DNA of 64,000 nt from Hydrogenophaga sp. IBVHS2 (GCF_002127215.1 NZ_NFUT01000002.1:1-64000); one strand, 5' to 3'. Shown: positions 1-11,505, numbered from the stretch's first letter. Program-made: numbers and translations. Notes: generated by a model from the letters alone, not told the origin.

Positions 1-94
1 ACACGAACTGTCAACCCTTCAAGTGGACCGCCACCGCCGATTCGATCCTTGTGAAGCTGCATCGACTTTGCTCACGTATCAGCGGGACAGGACA

Positions 95-769
95 CTAGTT
101 CTGCCGCTGTGCGGGGTCGATCCGCCGCTCGCGATCGGCCGGCTGCAGCAGCACCACCAGCGCACCGGCCCCGCCTTCGGCCGGGCGGGCCTGCACGAAG
201 GCCAGCACCTCGCGCTTCTGCACCAGCCAGCGCAGCACCCGGGTCTTGAGCACCGGGGTGCGGCCCGGTGAGCCCAGTCCCTTGCCATGCACCACGCGCA
301 CGCAGCGCAGGCCATGGCGGTGGCATTCCCGGATGAACTGGCCCAGGGCTTCGCGGGCTTCGTCGATGCGCAGTCCGTGCAGGTCGATGTGGCGCTGGAT
401 GCTCCAGCGGCCCTCGCGCAGCTTGCGCACCACGTCCGGGCCCAGGCCGGGGCGGCGGTAGCTCAGCAGGTCGTCGGTGTGCAGCAGGGTCTCCACGTCG
501 AACTCGTCCGACAGGGCCTCGTGCATGACGCGGGCTTCGTCGAGCTGGCGCTGCACCGGCTGGGTCGAGGGGCCGGCGGGGCGGTGCTCGAACCGGCCAT
601 GGGCGGGCAGCCGCACCACCGGCCCCACGGCCATCTCGAACAGGCGCTGCTCGCGCTCACGGCGGCGCTCGGCCTCTCGGCGCTCGGCTTCCTCGGCCGC
701 CAGCCGGGCCGCATGCTCGGCCATGGCGCGCCGTATCTGCTTGAGTTCGGCCAGCGACTGGATCTTCAT
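95..769 (-). CDS. Smr-domain protein (MutS2 C-terminal-like)
   Basis: Protein of 224 residues. The N-terminal third is a charged Ala/Glu/Arg helix, probably coiled coil. The C-terminal part is a Smr domain with the two hallmark motifs: DLHG (in HIDLHGLRIDEA) and HGKG (in VVHGKGLGSPG). Stand-alone Smr proteins of this family bind or nick branched DNA or RNA; the exact role here is unknown. I start at the ATG at 769, reading MKIQSLAELKQ. The frame stays open upstream to 898, but that part is low-complexity translation without homologous character. It lies just downstream of radC on the same strand, and the two may share a transcript. Confidence 0.85.
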   Translation of the reverse strand: MKIQSLAELKQIRRAMAEHAARLAAEEAERREAERRREREQRLFEMAVGPVVRLPAHGRFEHRPAGPSTQPVQRQLDEARVMHEALSDEFDVETLLHTDDLLSYRRPGLGPDVVRKLREGRWSIQRHIDLHGLRIDEAREALGQFIRECHRHGLRCVRVVHGKGLGSPGRTPVLKTRVLRWLVQKREVLAFVQARPAEGGAGALVVLLQPADRERRIDPAQRQN

Positions 770-824
770 GCGGCCGATTGTCGCCCCGGCCTGCCGGGCG
801 GTGGGGCCGTGCCCCACATGACCT

Positions 825-1517
825 TCAGACCAGGCCCATCTCGGCCATGGAAGCCACGCGCTGGCGGGTGACGATGAAGTGGTCCAGCACCCGGACATCG
901 ACCAGCGCCAGGGCGTTGCGCAGCATGGCGGTGAGCGATTCGTCGGCCCGCGAGGGCATGCACTGGCCGCTGGGATGGTTGTGGGCCAGCACCACCGAGG
1001 CGGCCTTGTGGTGCAGCGCCCGCACCACCACCTCGCGCGGGTACACGCTGGTCTGGTTCAGCGTGCCCCGGAACATCTCCTCGCAGGCCAGCAGGCGCAG
1101 GCTGCTGTCCAGGAACACCACGGCAAACACCTCGTGCGGCAGCGAGCCCATGCGCAGCTGCAGGTACTCGCGCACCGCCATGGCGTTGTCCATCAGCGGC
1201 ATCTGCTGCATTTCCTCGTGGAGCGAACGGCGCACCAGCTCGAGCACCGCCAGCAGTTCGGCCCGTTTGGCCGGACCCAGTCCCCTCACCCGGGCCAGTT
1301 CGTTCGGGCCGGCCTGCAGCAGGCCGCGCACGCCGCCGAAGCGGTCCAGCAGGTCCTGCGCCATCTGCAGCACATGACGGCCGGGCAGGCCGGTGCGCAG
1401 CAGGATGGCCAGCAGTTCGGCATCGGCCAGCGCCTGCGGGCCGTGGCTGAGCAGCTTTTCACGCGGTCTTGCCTGGGCGGGCAGGCCCTTGAGGCCGGGG
1501 ATGGCGATCTCCTGCAT
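825..1517 (-). CDS. radC: RadC family JAB/MPN protein
   Basis: RadC-family protein of 230 residues. The N-terminal half holds a helix-hairpin-helix-like segment ([18 protein letters not shown]). The C-terminal JAB domain carries the metal-binding motif HNHPSG followed by the downstream Asp (SRADESLT). The historical link to DNA repair is doubtful, so the biochemical role is open. The start is the ATG at 1517 ([11 protein letters not shown]). It is transcribed divergently from the FKBP/ispH operon across an 88-bp gap that contains a TACAAT hexamer at 1551, a possible -10 element for the plus-strand operon. Confidence 0.9.
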   Translation of the reverse strand: MQEIAIPGLKGLPAQARPREKLLSHGPQALADAELLAILLRTGLPGRHVLQMAQDLLDRFGGVRGLLQAGPNELARVRGLGPAKRAELLAVLELVRRSLHEEMQQMPLMDNAMAVREYLQLRMGSLPHEVFAVVFLDSSLRLLACEEMFRGTLNQTSVYPREVVVRALHHKAASVVLAHNHPSGQCMPSRADESLTAMLRNALALVDVRVLDHFIVTRQRVASMAEMGLV

Positions 1518-1605
1518 GGAGCGGCTCCGGGAAAGAGGGGGCGGTCTTTTTACAATACGGGTTTTGTCGGTACACCCCGACGTGTCCCCTTTCCTCCCTC
1601 CCGCC

Positions 1606-2051
1606 ATGTCCCAGGTCCAAGACGGTTCCTTCCTCACCCTGCACTACCGCATGTCCGACCTGCAGGGGCGGGCCTACATCGACACCTTCTCGGGGGCGCC
1701 CGCCACGCTCAGCCTGGGCTCGGGTCAGCTCTCGCCCGCCATCGAGCAGCGGCTGATCGGCCTGGAAGAGGGCGCCCGCACCGTGATCGAGCTGGCGGCC
1801 GGCGAGGCCTTCGGCGAGCGCCAGCCCGAGATGCTGCAATGGGTGGCCCGCAAGCTGCTCGACGAGCTGGGCGACCCGCACGAGCGCTATGCGCCGGGCG
1901 ACGTGGTGCAGTTCCCCACGCCCGACGGCCAGGGCACCTATGCCGGTGCGGTGCGCGAGGTCCGCGAGGACGGCGCCGTGCTGTTCGACTTCAACCACCC
2001 GCTGGCCGGACAACCCGTCCGGTTCGAGGTGCAACTCATCGGGGTGCTGTG

Positions 2052-2052
<1 letters not shown>
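1606..2052 (+). CDS. FKBP-type peptidyl-prolyl isomerase (SlpA/FkpB-like)
   Basis: Protein of 148 residues. It has the short FKBP fold split by an insert-in-flap domain, as in SlpA (FkpB): opening strand [19 protein letters not shown], then the [20 protein letters not shown] segment, the flap domain, and a closing [15 protein letters not shown] strand. These proteins are peptidyl-prolyl isomerases with chaperone activity in the cytoplasm. The stop codon overlaps the ispH ATG by one base (TGATG). The fkpB-ispH pairing is widespread in proteobacteria and supports both calls. The start is the ATG at 1606 (MSQVQDGSF). Confidence 0.9.
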
Positions 2053-4815
<2,763 letters not shown>

Positions 4816-6303
4816 TCGGTGCACTCAGCCCATCGAGCAGCTTCTCGGTCGCTTCCTCGGTGTCCTGCGTTTCATCGGCGGTGTCGTTCGGGTCACCCAC
4901 GGCAGGCATTTCCACCGCATCGATGTCCACCACCTGCGGTGGATCGAGGAAGACGGTGACCGTCTGCGGCACGAAGATCACCAACGCCACCAGCATCAGC
5001 TGCATCAGCACGAAGGGCACGGCACCCAGGTAGATGTCGCGCGACTGCACCTTGGCCGGCAGCGCACCGTTCTTGAACAGCGTGTCGGCGATGCCGCGCA
5101 GGTAGAACAGCGCAAAGCCGAAGGGCGGGTGCATGAAGCTGGTCTGCATGTTCACGCACAGCAGCACGCCGAACCAGATCAGGTCGATGCCCAGCTTGTC
5201 GGCCACCGGGCCGAGCAGGGGCAGGATGATGAAGGCGATCTCGAAGAAGTCGAGGAAGAAGGCGAGGAAGAACACGAAGATGTTCACCACCACCAGGAAG
5301 CCGATCTGCCCGCCCGGCAGGCCGCTGAGCAGGTGCTCGATCCAGATGCCGCCGTCCACGCCCTGGAACACCAGCGAGAACACCCGCGAACCCAGCAGGA
5401 TGAACACCACCATGGCGGTGATGCGCATGGTGCCGGTCATGGCCTCCCAGACCAGTTCGCGGTTCAGCCGGCGGTGCAGGGCGGCCAGCACCACCGCACC
5501 GGCGGCGCCCATGGCGCCGGCCTCGGTGGGCGTGCAGATGGCGGTGCTGATGCCGGGCAGGCCACCCATGCTGCCGAGCACGGCAAAGATGAGCACGGCC
5601 GACGGGATGATGCCGCGCAGACACTGCTTCCACAGCGCCCAGCCGCTGGCGGTGCGCGATTCCGGCGGCAGGGCCGGCAGGGCCTGCGGCCGCAGGCGGG
5701 TGAGGATGAAGGTGTAGGTGAGGAAGATCAGCACCTGCAGGATCGACGGACCCCAGGCGCCCTTGTACATGTCGCCCACCGAGCGGCCGAGCTGGTCGGC
5801 CATGACCACCAGCACCAGCGAGGGCGGCACCAGCTGCGTGATGGTGCCGCTGGCGGCCAGCACGCCGGTGGCGTAACGCATGTCGTAGCCATAACGCATC
5901 ATGACCGGCAGCGCGATCATGGACATGGCGATCACCTGCCCCGCCACGGTGCCGGTGATGGCGCCCAGGATGAAGCCCACCACGATCACCGAATAGCCCA
6001 GCCCGCCCTTGCGGGTGCCGAACAGCTGGCCCATGGATTCCAGCAGGTCCTCGGCCAGACCGCACTTCTCCAGGATGGCCCCCATCAGCGTGAAGAAGGG
6101 AATGGCCAGCAGCAGGTCGTTGGACAGGATGCCGAACAGGTTGAGCGGCAGGTTGCCCAGGAAGCCGGGCGGGAACCAGCCCATGTGGATCGCGAACAGC
6201 CCGCAGCCCAGGCCGAGCGCACCCAGCGAGAAGGCCACCGGAAAGCCGATCAGCATGACCACGATCAGGCCCGCGAACATGAGCGGGGCAAAGGTTTCCA
6301 TGC

Positions 6304-6843
6304 TCATTGCAGCGGCCTCTCGTAGTGGGTGTCCATGTGCAGCCGGCCCATGAGCCAGGCGGCGCGCTTGATGATTTCCGACAGGCCCTGCAGGGCCACC
6401 AGCGACATGCCCAGCGGGATGGTCAGCATGGCGGGCCAGCGGATCAGGCCGCCGGCGTTGCTCGACATCTCGCCGGTCAGGTACATGCGCTCCACGATCG
6501 GCCAGGCCAGCCAGGTCAGCGCCAGCGTGAGCGGCAGCAGGAAGCACACCAGCCCCAGCAGGTCGACCCACACCTTGGTGCGGGTGGGGTACAGGCCGTA
6601 CAGGATGTCGACCCGCACATGCTCGTTGACGCGCAGCACCTGGGCCGCCCCCAGCATCACGCAGGTGGCGAACAGGTACCACTGGATTTCCAGGAATCCG
6701 TTGGAGCCGATGTCCAGCAGGTAGCGCACCAGCGCATTGGCGGTGCTGATGGCGCAGGCCAGCAGGATGGCCCACTTGGCCAGGGTGGCCATGCGGTCGT
6801 TCAGACCGTCGATCGCCCGTGACAGGGCGAGTAATCCGTTCAT
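6304..6843 (-). CDS. dctQ: TRAP transporter small permease (DctQ)
   Basis: Small membrane subunit of the TRAP transporter, 179 residues with four predicted helices. The motif ALVRYLLDIGSNGFLEIQWYLF followed by ..VNEHVRVDILY is characteristic of DctQ. It pairs with DctM downstream through a four-base ATGA overlap. The start at 6843 is preceded by a clear Shine-Dalgarno (GAGGAG, 7 bases before ATG). Upstream, at 6892-6912, lies a KdpE-like direct repeat, which suggests control by the adjacent response regulator. No binding protein is present in the operon. Confidence 0.92.
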   Translation of the reverse strand: MNGLLALSRAIDGLNDRMATLAKWAILLACAISTANALVRYLLDIGSNGFLEIQWYLFATCVMLGAAQVLRVNEHVRVDILYGLYPTRTKVWVDLLGLVCFLLPLTLALTWLAWPIVERMYLTGEMSSNAGGLIRWPAMLTIPLGMSLVALQGLSEIIKRAAWLMGRLHMDTHYERPLQ

Positions 6844-6891
6844 CCTTATCTCCTCGGCCCAGGGTGGGCGGACCGGGAGGCTAGGGGTGGC

Positions 6892-6912
6892 GGGGTAAAC
6901 GGCCCGTAAAAA
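6892..6912 (-). promoter_or_regulatory. KdpE-like direct-repeat operator upstream of dctQM
   Basis: On the minus strand this reads TTTTTACG, five bases, TTTACCCC, giving two TTTAC elements exactly 11 bp apart. The same pattern, with identical outer eight bases on each side, occurs at 9485-9505. Escherichia coli KdpE binds a TTTATA-N5-TTTACA direct repeat, so spacing and half-sites agree. It lies about 50-70 bp upstream of the dctQ start, as expected for an activator site overlapping or abutting a -35 region. Binding is inferred. Confidence 0.6.
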
Positions 6913-6947
6913 GCGGCCGAACGCCCGGGCAGGGCGTCAGGGGGTCG

Positions 6948-7652
6948 TCAGGGCTGGGGCGGAGGGCCGGGCATCAGGCGGTAACCGATGCCGACCTCGG
7001 TCAGCAGATGGATCGGACGCGTCGGGTCGGCCTCGAGCTTCTGCCGCAGCTGGCGGATGTAGATGCGCAGGTAGTGGCCCTGCTCGGCATGGCCGGGCCC
7101 CCAGACCTCGCGCAGCAGCTGGCGGCTGCTCACCACCCGGCCGGCCTGCTTGGCCAGCACCTCCAGCAGCCGCCACTGGGTGGCGCTCAGGCGCAGGCGC
7201 TCGCCGTCGCGCACCACGCTGCGCTCGGTGAGGTCGATCTGCCAGGGGCCCACCAGCAGGGGCTCCTGCTGGTCACCGGTGCGTGCGGCCAGGCGCAGGG
7301 CCACCCGGATGCGGGCATGGAGCTCCTGGACCCCGAAGGGTTTGACCAGGTAGTCGTCGGCGCCGGCATCCAGGGCCTCCACCTTCTGCGCCTCCTGGCT
7401 GCGGGCCGACAGCACCAGGATGGGCCGGTTGGTCCATTCGCGGATGGCCCGGATCAGGCGGATCCCGTCGCCGTCCGGCAGTCCCAGGTCGATCAGGAAG
7501 ACGTCGATGCGGCGGTTGCCGGCCAGGGCCAGGCCTTCCCGCAGCGAGGCCGCCTCCTGCACGGCGTAACCCTCGGCCGTCAGCGTGGTCCGCAGCATGT
7601 CGCGGATGGTGGCTTCGTCGTCGACCACCAGCAGGTTCAGGGGTGTGCTCAT
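6948..7652 (-). CDS. KdpE-type response regulator
   Basis: OmpR/PhoB-class response regulator, 234 residues. Receiver domain: acidic pocket VVDDEA at residues 9-13, phospho-acceptor Asp55 in VFLIDLGLPDGDG, switch Lys in DYLVKPF. The C-terminal winged helix contains LRLSATQWRLLEVL and GHYLRIYIRQLRQKLEADP, which resembles KdpE strongly. It overlaps the upstream sensor kinase gene by four bases (ATGA), so the two are coupled. No kdpFABC potassium pump is encoded in this window. The nearest candidate target is the TRAP operon just downstream, with a KdpE-like repeat in front of it. Confidence 0.88.
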   Translation of the reverse strand: MSTPLNLLVVDDEATIRDMLRTTLTAEGYAVQEAASLREGLALAGNRRIDVFLIDLGLPDGDGIRLIRAIREWTNRPILVLSARSQEAQKVEALDAGADDYLVKPFGVQELHARIRVALRLAARTGDQQEPLLVGPWQIDLTERSVVRDGERLRLSATQWRLLEVLAKQAGRVVSSRQLLREVWGPGHAEQGHYLRIYIRQLRQKLEADPTRPIHLLTEVGIGYRLMPGPPPQP

Positions 7653-8776
7653 TCGGACTCCATCAGGCGGGTCAGTTCGTCGCGCGCCTGGGCCGGGACC
7701 GGCACGGTGATCGTTAAGACGGCGCCGTTGCGGTTGGCGGCTTCGATGTGTCCGCCGTGCAGCCGCACCACCGCTTCGCAGATGGCCAGGCCCAGTCCGC
7801 TGCCGGCGGTGCCGGTGGCACGGTCGCCCCGGACGAAGCGCCGGAAGATGTCCGGCAGTTCCTGGGGGTCGATCCCCGGTCCATGGTCCTGCACGCACAG
7901 CACCCAGGCCTCGTCGGTGGTGGTCACCTCGATCTCCACCGGCGGGTCTGCAGACCCGTGCCGCGCGGCATTGGCCAGCAGGTTGGCCAGTGCCTGGGTC
8001 ATCAGCCGGGGGTCGCACCACAGCAGATCGTTCTCGTTGAGCTGCAGCCGGCACTGATCGGGCTTGAGCGTGCCGGCGACCTGTTCCAGCGCTTCGCGCA
8101 CCAGCTCGCCGGCCGGGCACCATTCGGGCTCGATGACCACGGCGCCGTCGTTGAGCCGCGTCCAGGCCAGCAGGTCGCTGGAGAGCGTCTGCAGGCGCCG
8201 GGCCTGGTCGATGATGTGGGCCAGCAGCTGATCACGCTGGGCCGGCGCGAGGTGGCCTTCCTGGCCGCGCAGGGAACTGGCGGCGCCCATGATGGTGGTC
8301 AGCGGTGTGCGGAAGTCGTGCGAGATCCCGGCCAGCAGCGTGTTGCGCACCCGTTCGGCCTCGGCCTGCAGCTCCACCGCACGCGCTGCCTCCAGCGCCC
8401 GCAGGCGCTCGATGGCTGCCTTGCGTGCCTGGGTGGTGAGATGGCTCACCACCAGGCCCACCACCAGCGCCACGGCAAAGGTGAAGAAGTACTGCGGATC
8501 GGTCGGTTTGAGCGACCAGCGCGGCGCCACGAACAGCCAGTCGAACACCATCACCGACGTCAGCAGGGTGAGCACCGCCGCGCGCTGTCCGTGGCGCAGC
8601 GCCATGATCACCATGGCCGCCAGATAGATCAGGATCAGGTTGATCGGGTGCAGCGCGTCGGCGATCAGTTCGCACAGGCCGGTGCTCATGAGGATCGCCA
8701 GAAACACCTCGCCAAGCTCACGGCCCAGGCCGGCCAGGCCCGGTCGGGCAGGTTCGGACGGTGATCGGGTGTTCAC
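7649..8776 (-). CDS. Shortened KdpD-type sensor histidine kinase
   Basis: Sensor kinase of 375 residues, against about 890 for full KdpD. It has the KdpD four-helix DUF4118 membrane module (about residues 25-115, including FDWLFVAPRWSLKPTDPQYFFTFA), then directly HisKA with His153 in GISHDFRTPLTTI, and an ATPase domain (N box LANLLANAARHG, G1 DHGPGI, G2 GSGLGL). The N-terminal KdpD sensor and USP domains and the GAF linker are absent. The start is a GTG at 8776 that overlaps the EIIA stop (GTGA). It should phosphorylate the KdpE-type regulator encoded immediately after it. Confidence 0.88.
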   Translation of the reverse strand: MNTRSPSEPARPGLAGLGRELGEVFLAILMSTGLCELIADALHPINLILIYLAAMVIMALRHGQRAAVLTLLTSVMVFDWLFVAPRWSLKPTDPQYFFTFAVALVVGLVVSHLTTQARKAAIERLRALEAARAVELQAEAERVRNTLLAGISHDFRTPLTTIMGAASSLRGQEGHLAPAQRDQLLAHIIDQARRLQTLSSDLLAWTRLNDGAVVIEPEWCPAGELVREALEQVAGTLKPDQCRLQLNENDLLWCDPRLMTQALANLLANAARHGSADPPVEIEVTTTDEAWVLCVQDHGPGIDPQELPDIFRRFVRGDRATGTAGSGLGLAICEAVVRLHGGHIEAANRNGAVLTITVPVPAQARDELTRLMESE

Positions 8777-9258
8777 GGAGCGGAAGACAGGGCCAGCGGT
8801 GGTGCTCCAGCATAGCGGGCTCCACCTGCCCCCATCCGGGCCGCCAGCGTGTTCACCACACCCGCCGTGTCACCGACGCGGAACATCGACAGCAGCCGGG
8901 CCTGCACCGGTGCCTGTTCCAGCTGCTGCAGCAAGGCATGGTCGCCCGGCGACGGCGGGTACCTGACCAGCAGGGTGATGGACTCCAGCAGCCGCGCACC
9001 GGGGTCGATTCCCAGGGGAATGCCGGGCTCATGGGCCGCGTACACCAGCCGGGTGTGCTGCAGCTGGCGCACCGCGGCATGGGGAACGGCCACGCCGTTG
9101 CGGACCGCGGGCAGCTCACGGCGGTAGCGTGCCAGCAGGGCGGCGCGCACCGCGCCCCGGCGCACCCGGCGGCCATCGGCCACCTGCCGGTCGATGAAGG
9201 TCAGCAGCGCATCGAAGTCCGCCGCCGTGACGATGGGGTGGGCCTCGGCCAGCAGCAC
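8773..9258 (-). CDS. Stand-alone PTS EIIA (EIIA-Ntr-like) domain protein
   Basis: Protein of 161 residues matching the fructose/nitrogen class of PTS EIIA domains: NGVAVPHAAV with the phospho-acceptor His at about residue 60, then GIDPGARLLESITLLVRYPPSPGDHALLQQL, which follows the EIIA-Ntr pattern. EIIA-Ntr is known to bind and stimulate KdpD in E. coli. Here an EIIA gene is fused by overlap to a kdpD-like gene, which suggests the same interaction built into one operon. The start is uncertain: I use the GTG at 9258, which has only a weak ribosome-binding site. Confidence 0.75.
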   Translation of the reverse strand: MLLAEAHPIVTAADFDALLTFIDRQVADGRRVRRGAVRAALLARYRRELPAVRNGVAVPHAAVRQLQHTRLVYAAHEPGIPLGIDPGARLLESITLLVRYPPSPGDHALLQQLEQAPVQARLLSMFRVGDTAGVVNTLAARMGAGGARYAGAPPLALSSAP

Positions 9259-9274
9259 GGGACGGATCGGGGCG

Positions 9275-9433
9275 TCAGAAGACCCACACCAGGGCCGTGC
9301 CCGCCGAGAAACCGGCAGCGGTCAGGCCCAGCAGCGCCACATCCCGCCGTTCGTCCTTCTGCCGCCACGACAGCAGCGTCGTCACGATCATCACCGCCGC
9401 CAGCACACCCATCAGCACCACTTCGCTGTCCAC
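9275..9433 (-). CDS. 52-residue two-helix membrane protein
   Basis: Small protein with two hydrophobic helices (VVLMGVLAAVMIVTTLLSW and VALLGLTAAGFSAGTALVWVF) joined by a charged loop (RQKDERRD). The GTG start at 9433 is chosen because AAGGAG lies five bases upstream, a near-perfect ribosome-binding site. It is the first gene after the KdpE-like repeat at 9485-9505 and precedes the EIIA, kinase and regulator genes at short spacing. Small membrane proteins often modulate kinases or transporters; KdpF is one example, though no sequence similarity to it is evident. Function unknown. Confidence 0.65.
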   Translation of the reverse strand: MDSEVVLMGVLAAVMIVTTLLSWRQKDERRDVALLGLTAAGFSAGTALVWVF

Positions 9434-9484
9434 GTCCGCTCCTTGTCCCGGGGCCATTCCCCGGCACGGGATTGAAGACGGCGA

Positions 9485-9505
9485 GGGGTAAAAAGTGCGT
9501 AAAAA
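9485..9505 (-). promoter_or_regulatory. KdpE-like direct-repeat operator upstream of the kdpDE-like operon
   Basis: The minus strand reads TTTTTACG, five bases, TTTACCCC: two TTTAC elements 11 bp apart, with the same flanks as the site at 6892-6912. It lies about 52 bp upstream of the GTG of the 52-residue membrane protein, the first gene of the EIIA/kinase/regulator operon. This suggests autoregulation. Only the five central bases differ between the two copies. Confidence 0.6.
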
Positions 9506-9508
9506 CGC

Positions 9509-9859
9509 TCAACGGCGGCGCACCCGGTCGCTCTTGCGGGTGCGCACGAAGAAGTCATCGGGCTTGGTGCGGACCCAGTCCACAAAGGAGCGCAGAGCGG
9601 GGTGTGCCAGCAGCTGCTCCACGCTGTGGTAGCTGCGGGCGAGCTCGGTTTCGGTGAGCACGGCATGGATCTGCCGGTGGCAGATGCGGTGCAGGTCGAT
9701 GGTGTGGCGACCGCCCTTGCTCTTGGGCACCAGATGGTGGGCATCGCGCTGGTCGGCCGGAATGGCCCGGCCGCACAGCGGGCAGGCCGCCGGTACCGAC
9801 ACGGTCCGTTCCGCCTGCTCGGCCAGGGCGGCCAGCGCCCGTGCCTTGGCCCCCCTCAT
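9509..9859 (-). CDS. HNH endonuclease family protein
   Basis: Protein of 116 residues with a zinc-bound HNH motif: CPLCGR, then DAHHLVPKSKGGRHTIDLHRICHRQIH, giving the two His positions, the Asn/Asp-equivalent region and the second zinc half-site. This compact type is common in proteobacterial chromosomes as a lone gene and has no established physiological role. The ATG at 9859 overlaps the stop of the upstream dehydrogenase gene (ATGA), so the two are co-translated. Confidence 0.8.
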   Translation of the reverse strand: MRGAKARALAALAEQAERTVSVPAACPLCGRAIPADQRDAHHLVPKSKGGRHTIDLHRICHRQIHAVLTETELARSYHSVEQLLAHPALRSFVDWVRTKPDDFFVRTRKSDRVRRR

Positions 9860-10983
9860 GGTGTGGCCGGCACCACCCGCAGCACCCGGCCTTGCGGGCT
9901 GTCGGTCAACAGCCACAGCGCGCCGTCCGGGCCGGCGCGCACATCGCGGATGCGCTCGCCCAGTTCCCGGAACAGCAGTTCCTGCGCCCCCACAGGGCCC
10001 CGCGCCGGATCGGCCATGGGCACGCGGCGCACGCTGCGCTCCTTCAGGGCCGCCACCATCAGGCTGCCGCGCCAGGCCGGGAACAGCGCACCGTCGTACC
10101 AGGCCATGCCGGCCGGGGCGATGGAGGGCGTCCACTGCAGCAGGGGTGGTTCCATCCCGGGCAGGGTCTGGAATGGCGTCACGCGGGCATAGGTGTAGTC
10201 GATGCCACCGGTCACGACCGGCCAGCCGTAGTTGGCCCCCGGGCGCAGGCGGTTGAGCTCGTCGCCCCCGCGTGCTCCGTGTTCATGGGCATAGACCACG
10301 CCACCCGCCACCACCAGCCCCTGGGGGTTGCGATGGCCCACCGACCAGATCTCCGGCAGCGCCCCGGACCGGCCGGTGAACGGGTTGTCCGCCGGGACCG
10401 AGCCGTCGGCCCCGATGCGCATGAACTTGCCCAGATGGGTGTGCAGCCGCTGGGCGTCGGTGCGATCCAGGTTGCCGTCGCCCATGCCGAACACCAGGGT
10501 GCCGTCGGGCAGCCAGGCCATGCGGCCGCCAAAGTGCTGGGTCTCTGCCTTGGCCGGCAGCGAGGTGAAGAGGGGCTTCACGTCCAGCAGCCGCGTGCCT
10601 TCGAGCCGGGCACTGGCCACCCGCAGGTGGTTGGCCTGGGGCTGTCCATGGGCATACGACAGCACGATGCGCCGGTTGCGGGCAAAGTCGGGGTCGGGCA
10701 GCACCTCGAACAGGCCCGACTGCCCGCGCGCGAGCACCGGGGGAACGCCGGCCACCGGTTCGGATCGCAGTTGCAGTCGGCCATCGGTGCCGGGCTCGAT
10801 CAGCCGCAGACGGCCGGCCCGCTCGGTCACCAGCAGGCGCCCGTCCGGCAGGAAGGCCAGGGACCAGGGATGGTCCAGGCCGCTGGCCACCGTCTCGATG
10901 CGGTACGGGGTGGTCTGGGCAGGAGCGGGGGGCGCAGCGGCCAGGCCGAGCACGCCCGCCAGAAACAGCAGAACAGTCTTCAT
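9856..10983 (-). CDS. PQQ-dependent aldose sugar dehydrogenase (YliI/Asd-like)
   Basis: Protein of about 375 residues with a signal peptide (TVLLFLAGVLGLAAAPPAPAQ) and a six-bladed beta-propeller of the soluble glucose/sorbosone dehydrogenase family. Typical motifs are GLDHPWSLAFLPDGRLLVTER, HFGGRMAWLPDGTLVFGMGD, WSVGHRNPQGLV and EHGARGGDELNRLRPGANYGWP. Periplasmic oxidation of aldoses with PQQ and calcium is the family role. I use the ATG at 10983; a GTG two codons upstream is also possible. It overlaps the HNH gene by ATGA and is divergent from the membrane protein at 10995. Confidence 0.88.
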   Translation of the reverse strand: MKTVLLFLAGVLGLAAAPPAPAQTTPYRIETVASGLDHPWSLAFLPDGRLLVTERAGRLRLIEPGTDGRLQLRSEPVAGVPPVLARGQSGLFEVLPDPDFARNRRIVLSYAHGQPQANHLRVASARLEGTRLLDVKPLFTSLPAKAETQHFGGRMAWLPDGTLVFGMGDGNLDRTDAQRLHTHLGKFMRIGADGSVPADNPFTGRSGALPEIWSVGHRNPQGLVVAGGVVYAHEHGARGGDELNRLRPGANYGWPVVTGGIDYTYARVTPFQTLPGMEPPLLQWTPSIAPAGMAWYDGALFPAWRGSLMVAALKERSVRRVPMADPARGPVGAQELLFRELGERIRDVRAGPDGALWLLTDSPQGRVLRVVPATP

Positions 10984-10994
10984 CGTCACGAATC

Positions 10995-11477
10995 ATGGAA
11001 CAAAGCCGATCGACCCGTGTGATCACGCCCTTTGCAGGACGGTTCCTGCCGCGCCGCCCTGGCGTGCTGCTGCTGGCCTGGCTGCTGGCCTCGGCCTGGG
11101 GATCGGTGGTGCAGACCCACTGGAACCTGCAGGCGCTGGCGGGGCTGGGGCTGGAGCTGCCCCCGGGCCTGCGCCTGAGCACCATCGGGCAGGACCTCGT
11201 CCATTTCGGTCCCGTCTATGCCGGCATCGTGGCGGCCGGCTGGGTGCCGGCACTGGCCGTGGCGCTGGGACTGGCCCGGCGCCTGCCGGCCTGGCGCGGC
11301 GGGCTGCTGGCGGCCGCCGCCGGCCTGGGCGTGGTGGCGGCCATCCGGGCGGTGGATGCCGTGGCCCCCATGCCCGCCTTCATCGACGCCACCCGCGGGT
11401 GGCCGGGGCTGCTGGCCATGGCCGCCGGGGCCGTGCTGGCCGGCGCGCTCTACGCGCGGCTCAGCCGGCCCGACTGA
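10995..11477 (+). CDS. Hypothetical four-helix membrane protein
   Basis: Protein of 160 residues with about four hydrophobic segments (GVLLLAWLLASAWGSVVQ; FGPVYAGIVAAGWVPALAVAL; GGLLAAAAGLGVVAAIRAV; PGLLAMAAGAVLAGALYARL). No family recognised and no catalytic motif seen. It starts 11 bp from the divergent sugar dehydrogenase gene and is followed by a weak hairpin with four T residues at about 11486-11505. Confidence 0.65.
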   Translation: MEQSRSTRVITPFAGRFLPRRPGVLLLAWLLASAWGSVVQTHWNLQALAGLGLELPPGLRLSTIGQDLVHFGPVYAGIVAAGWVPALAVALGLARRLPAWRGGLLAAAAGLGVVAAIRAVDAVAPMPAFIDATRGWPGLLAMAAGAVLAGALYARLSRPD

Positions 11478-11485
11478 GACGCCGC

Positions 11486-11505
11486 CACCGGAACCGGTGC
11501 GTTTT
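11486..11505 (+). terminator. Possible weak intrinsic terminator
   Basis: A short CACCG/CGGTG stem with a four-base loop is followed by CGTTTT, just after the stop of the plus-strand membrane protein and abutting the convergent Bug gene stop. The stem is only five to six base pairs, so this is a weak call. Confidence 0.35.

Noticed and set aside
1-94. Possible gene or RNA at the left edge
   Set aside because: No start, motif or stable RNA fold was recognised in these bases.
6948-8776. Classical potassium-pump Kdp system
   Set aside because: No kdpF, kdpA, kdpB or kdpC occurs in the window and the kinase lacks the KdpD N-terminal domains.
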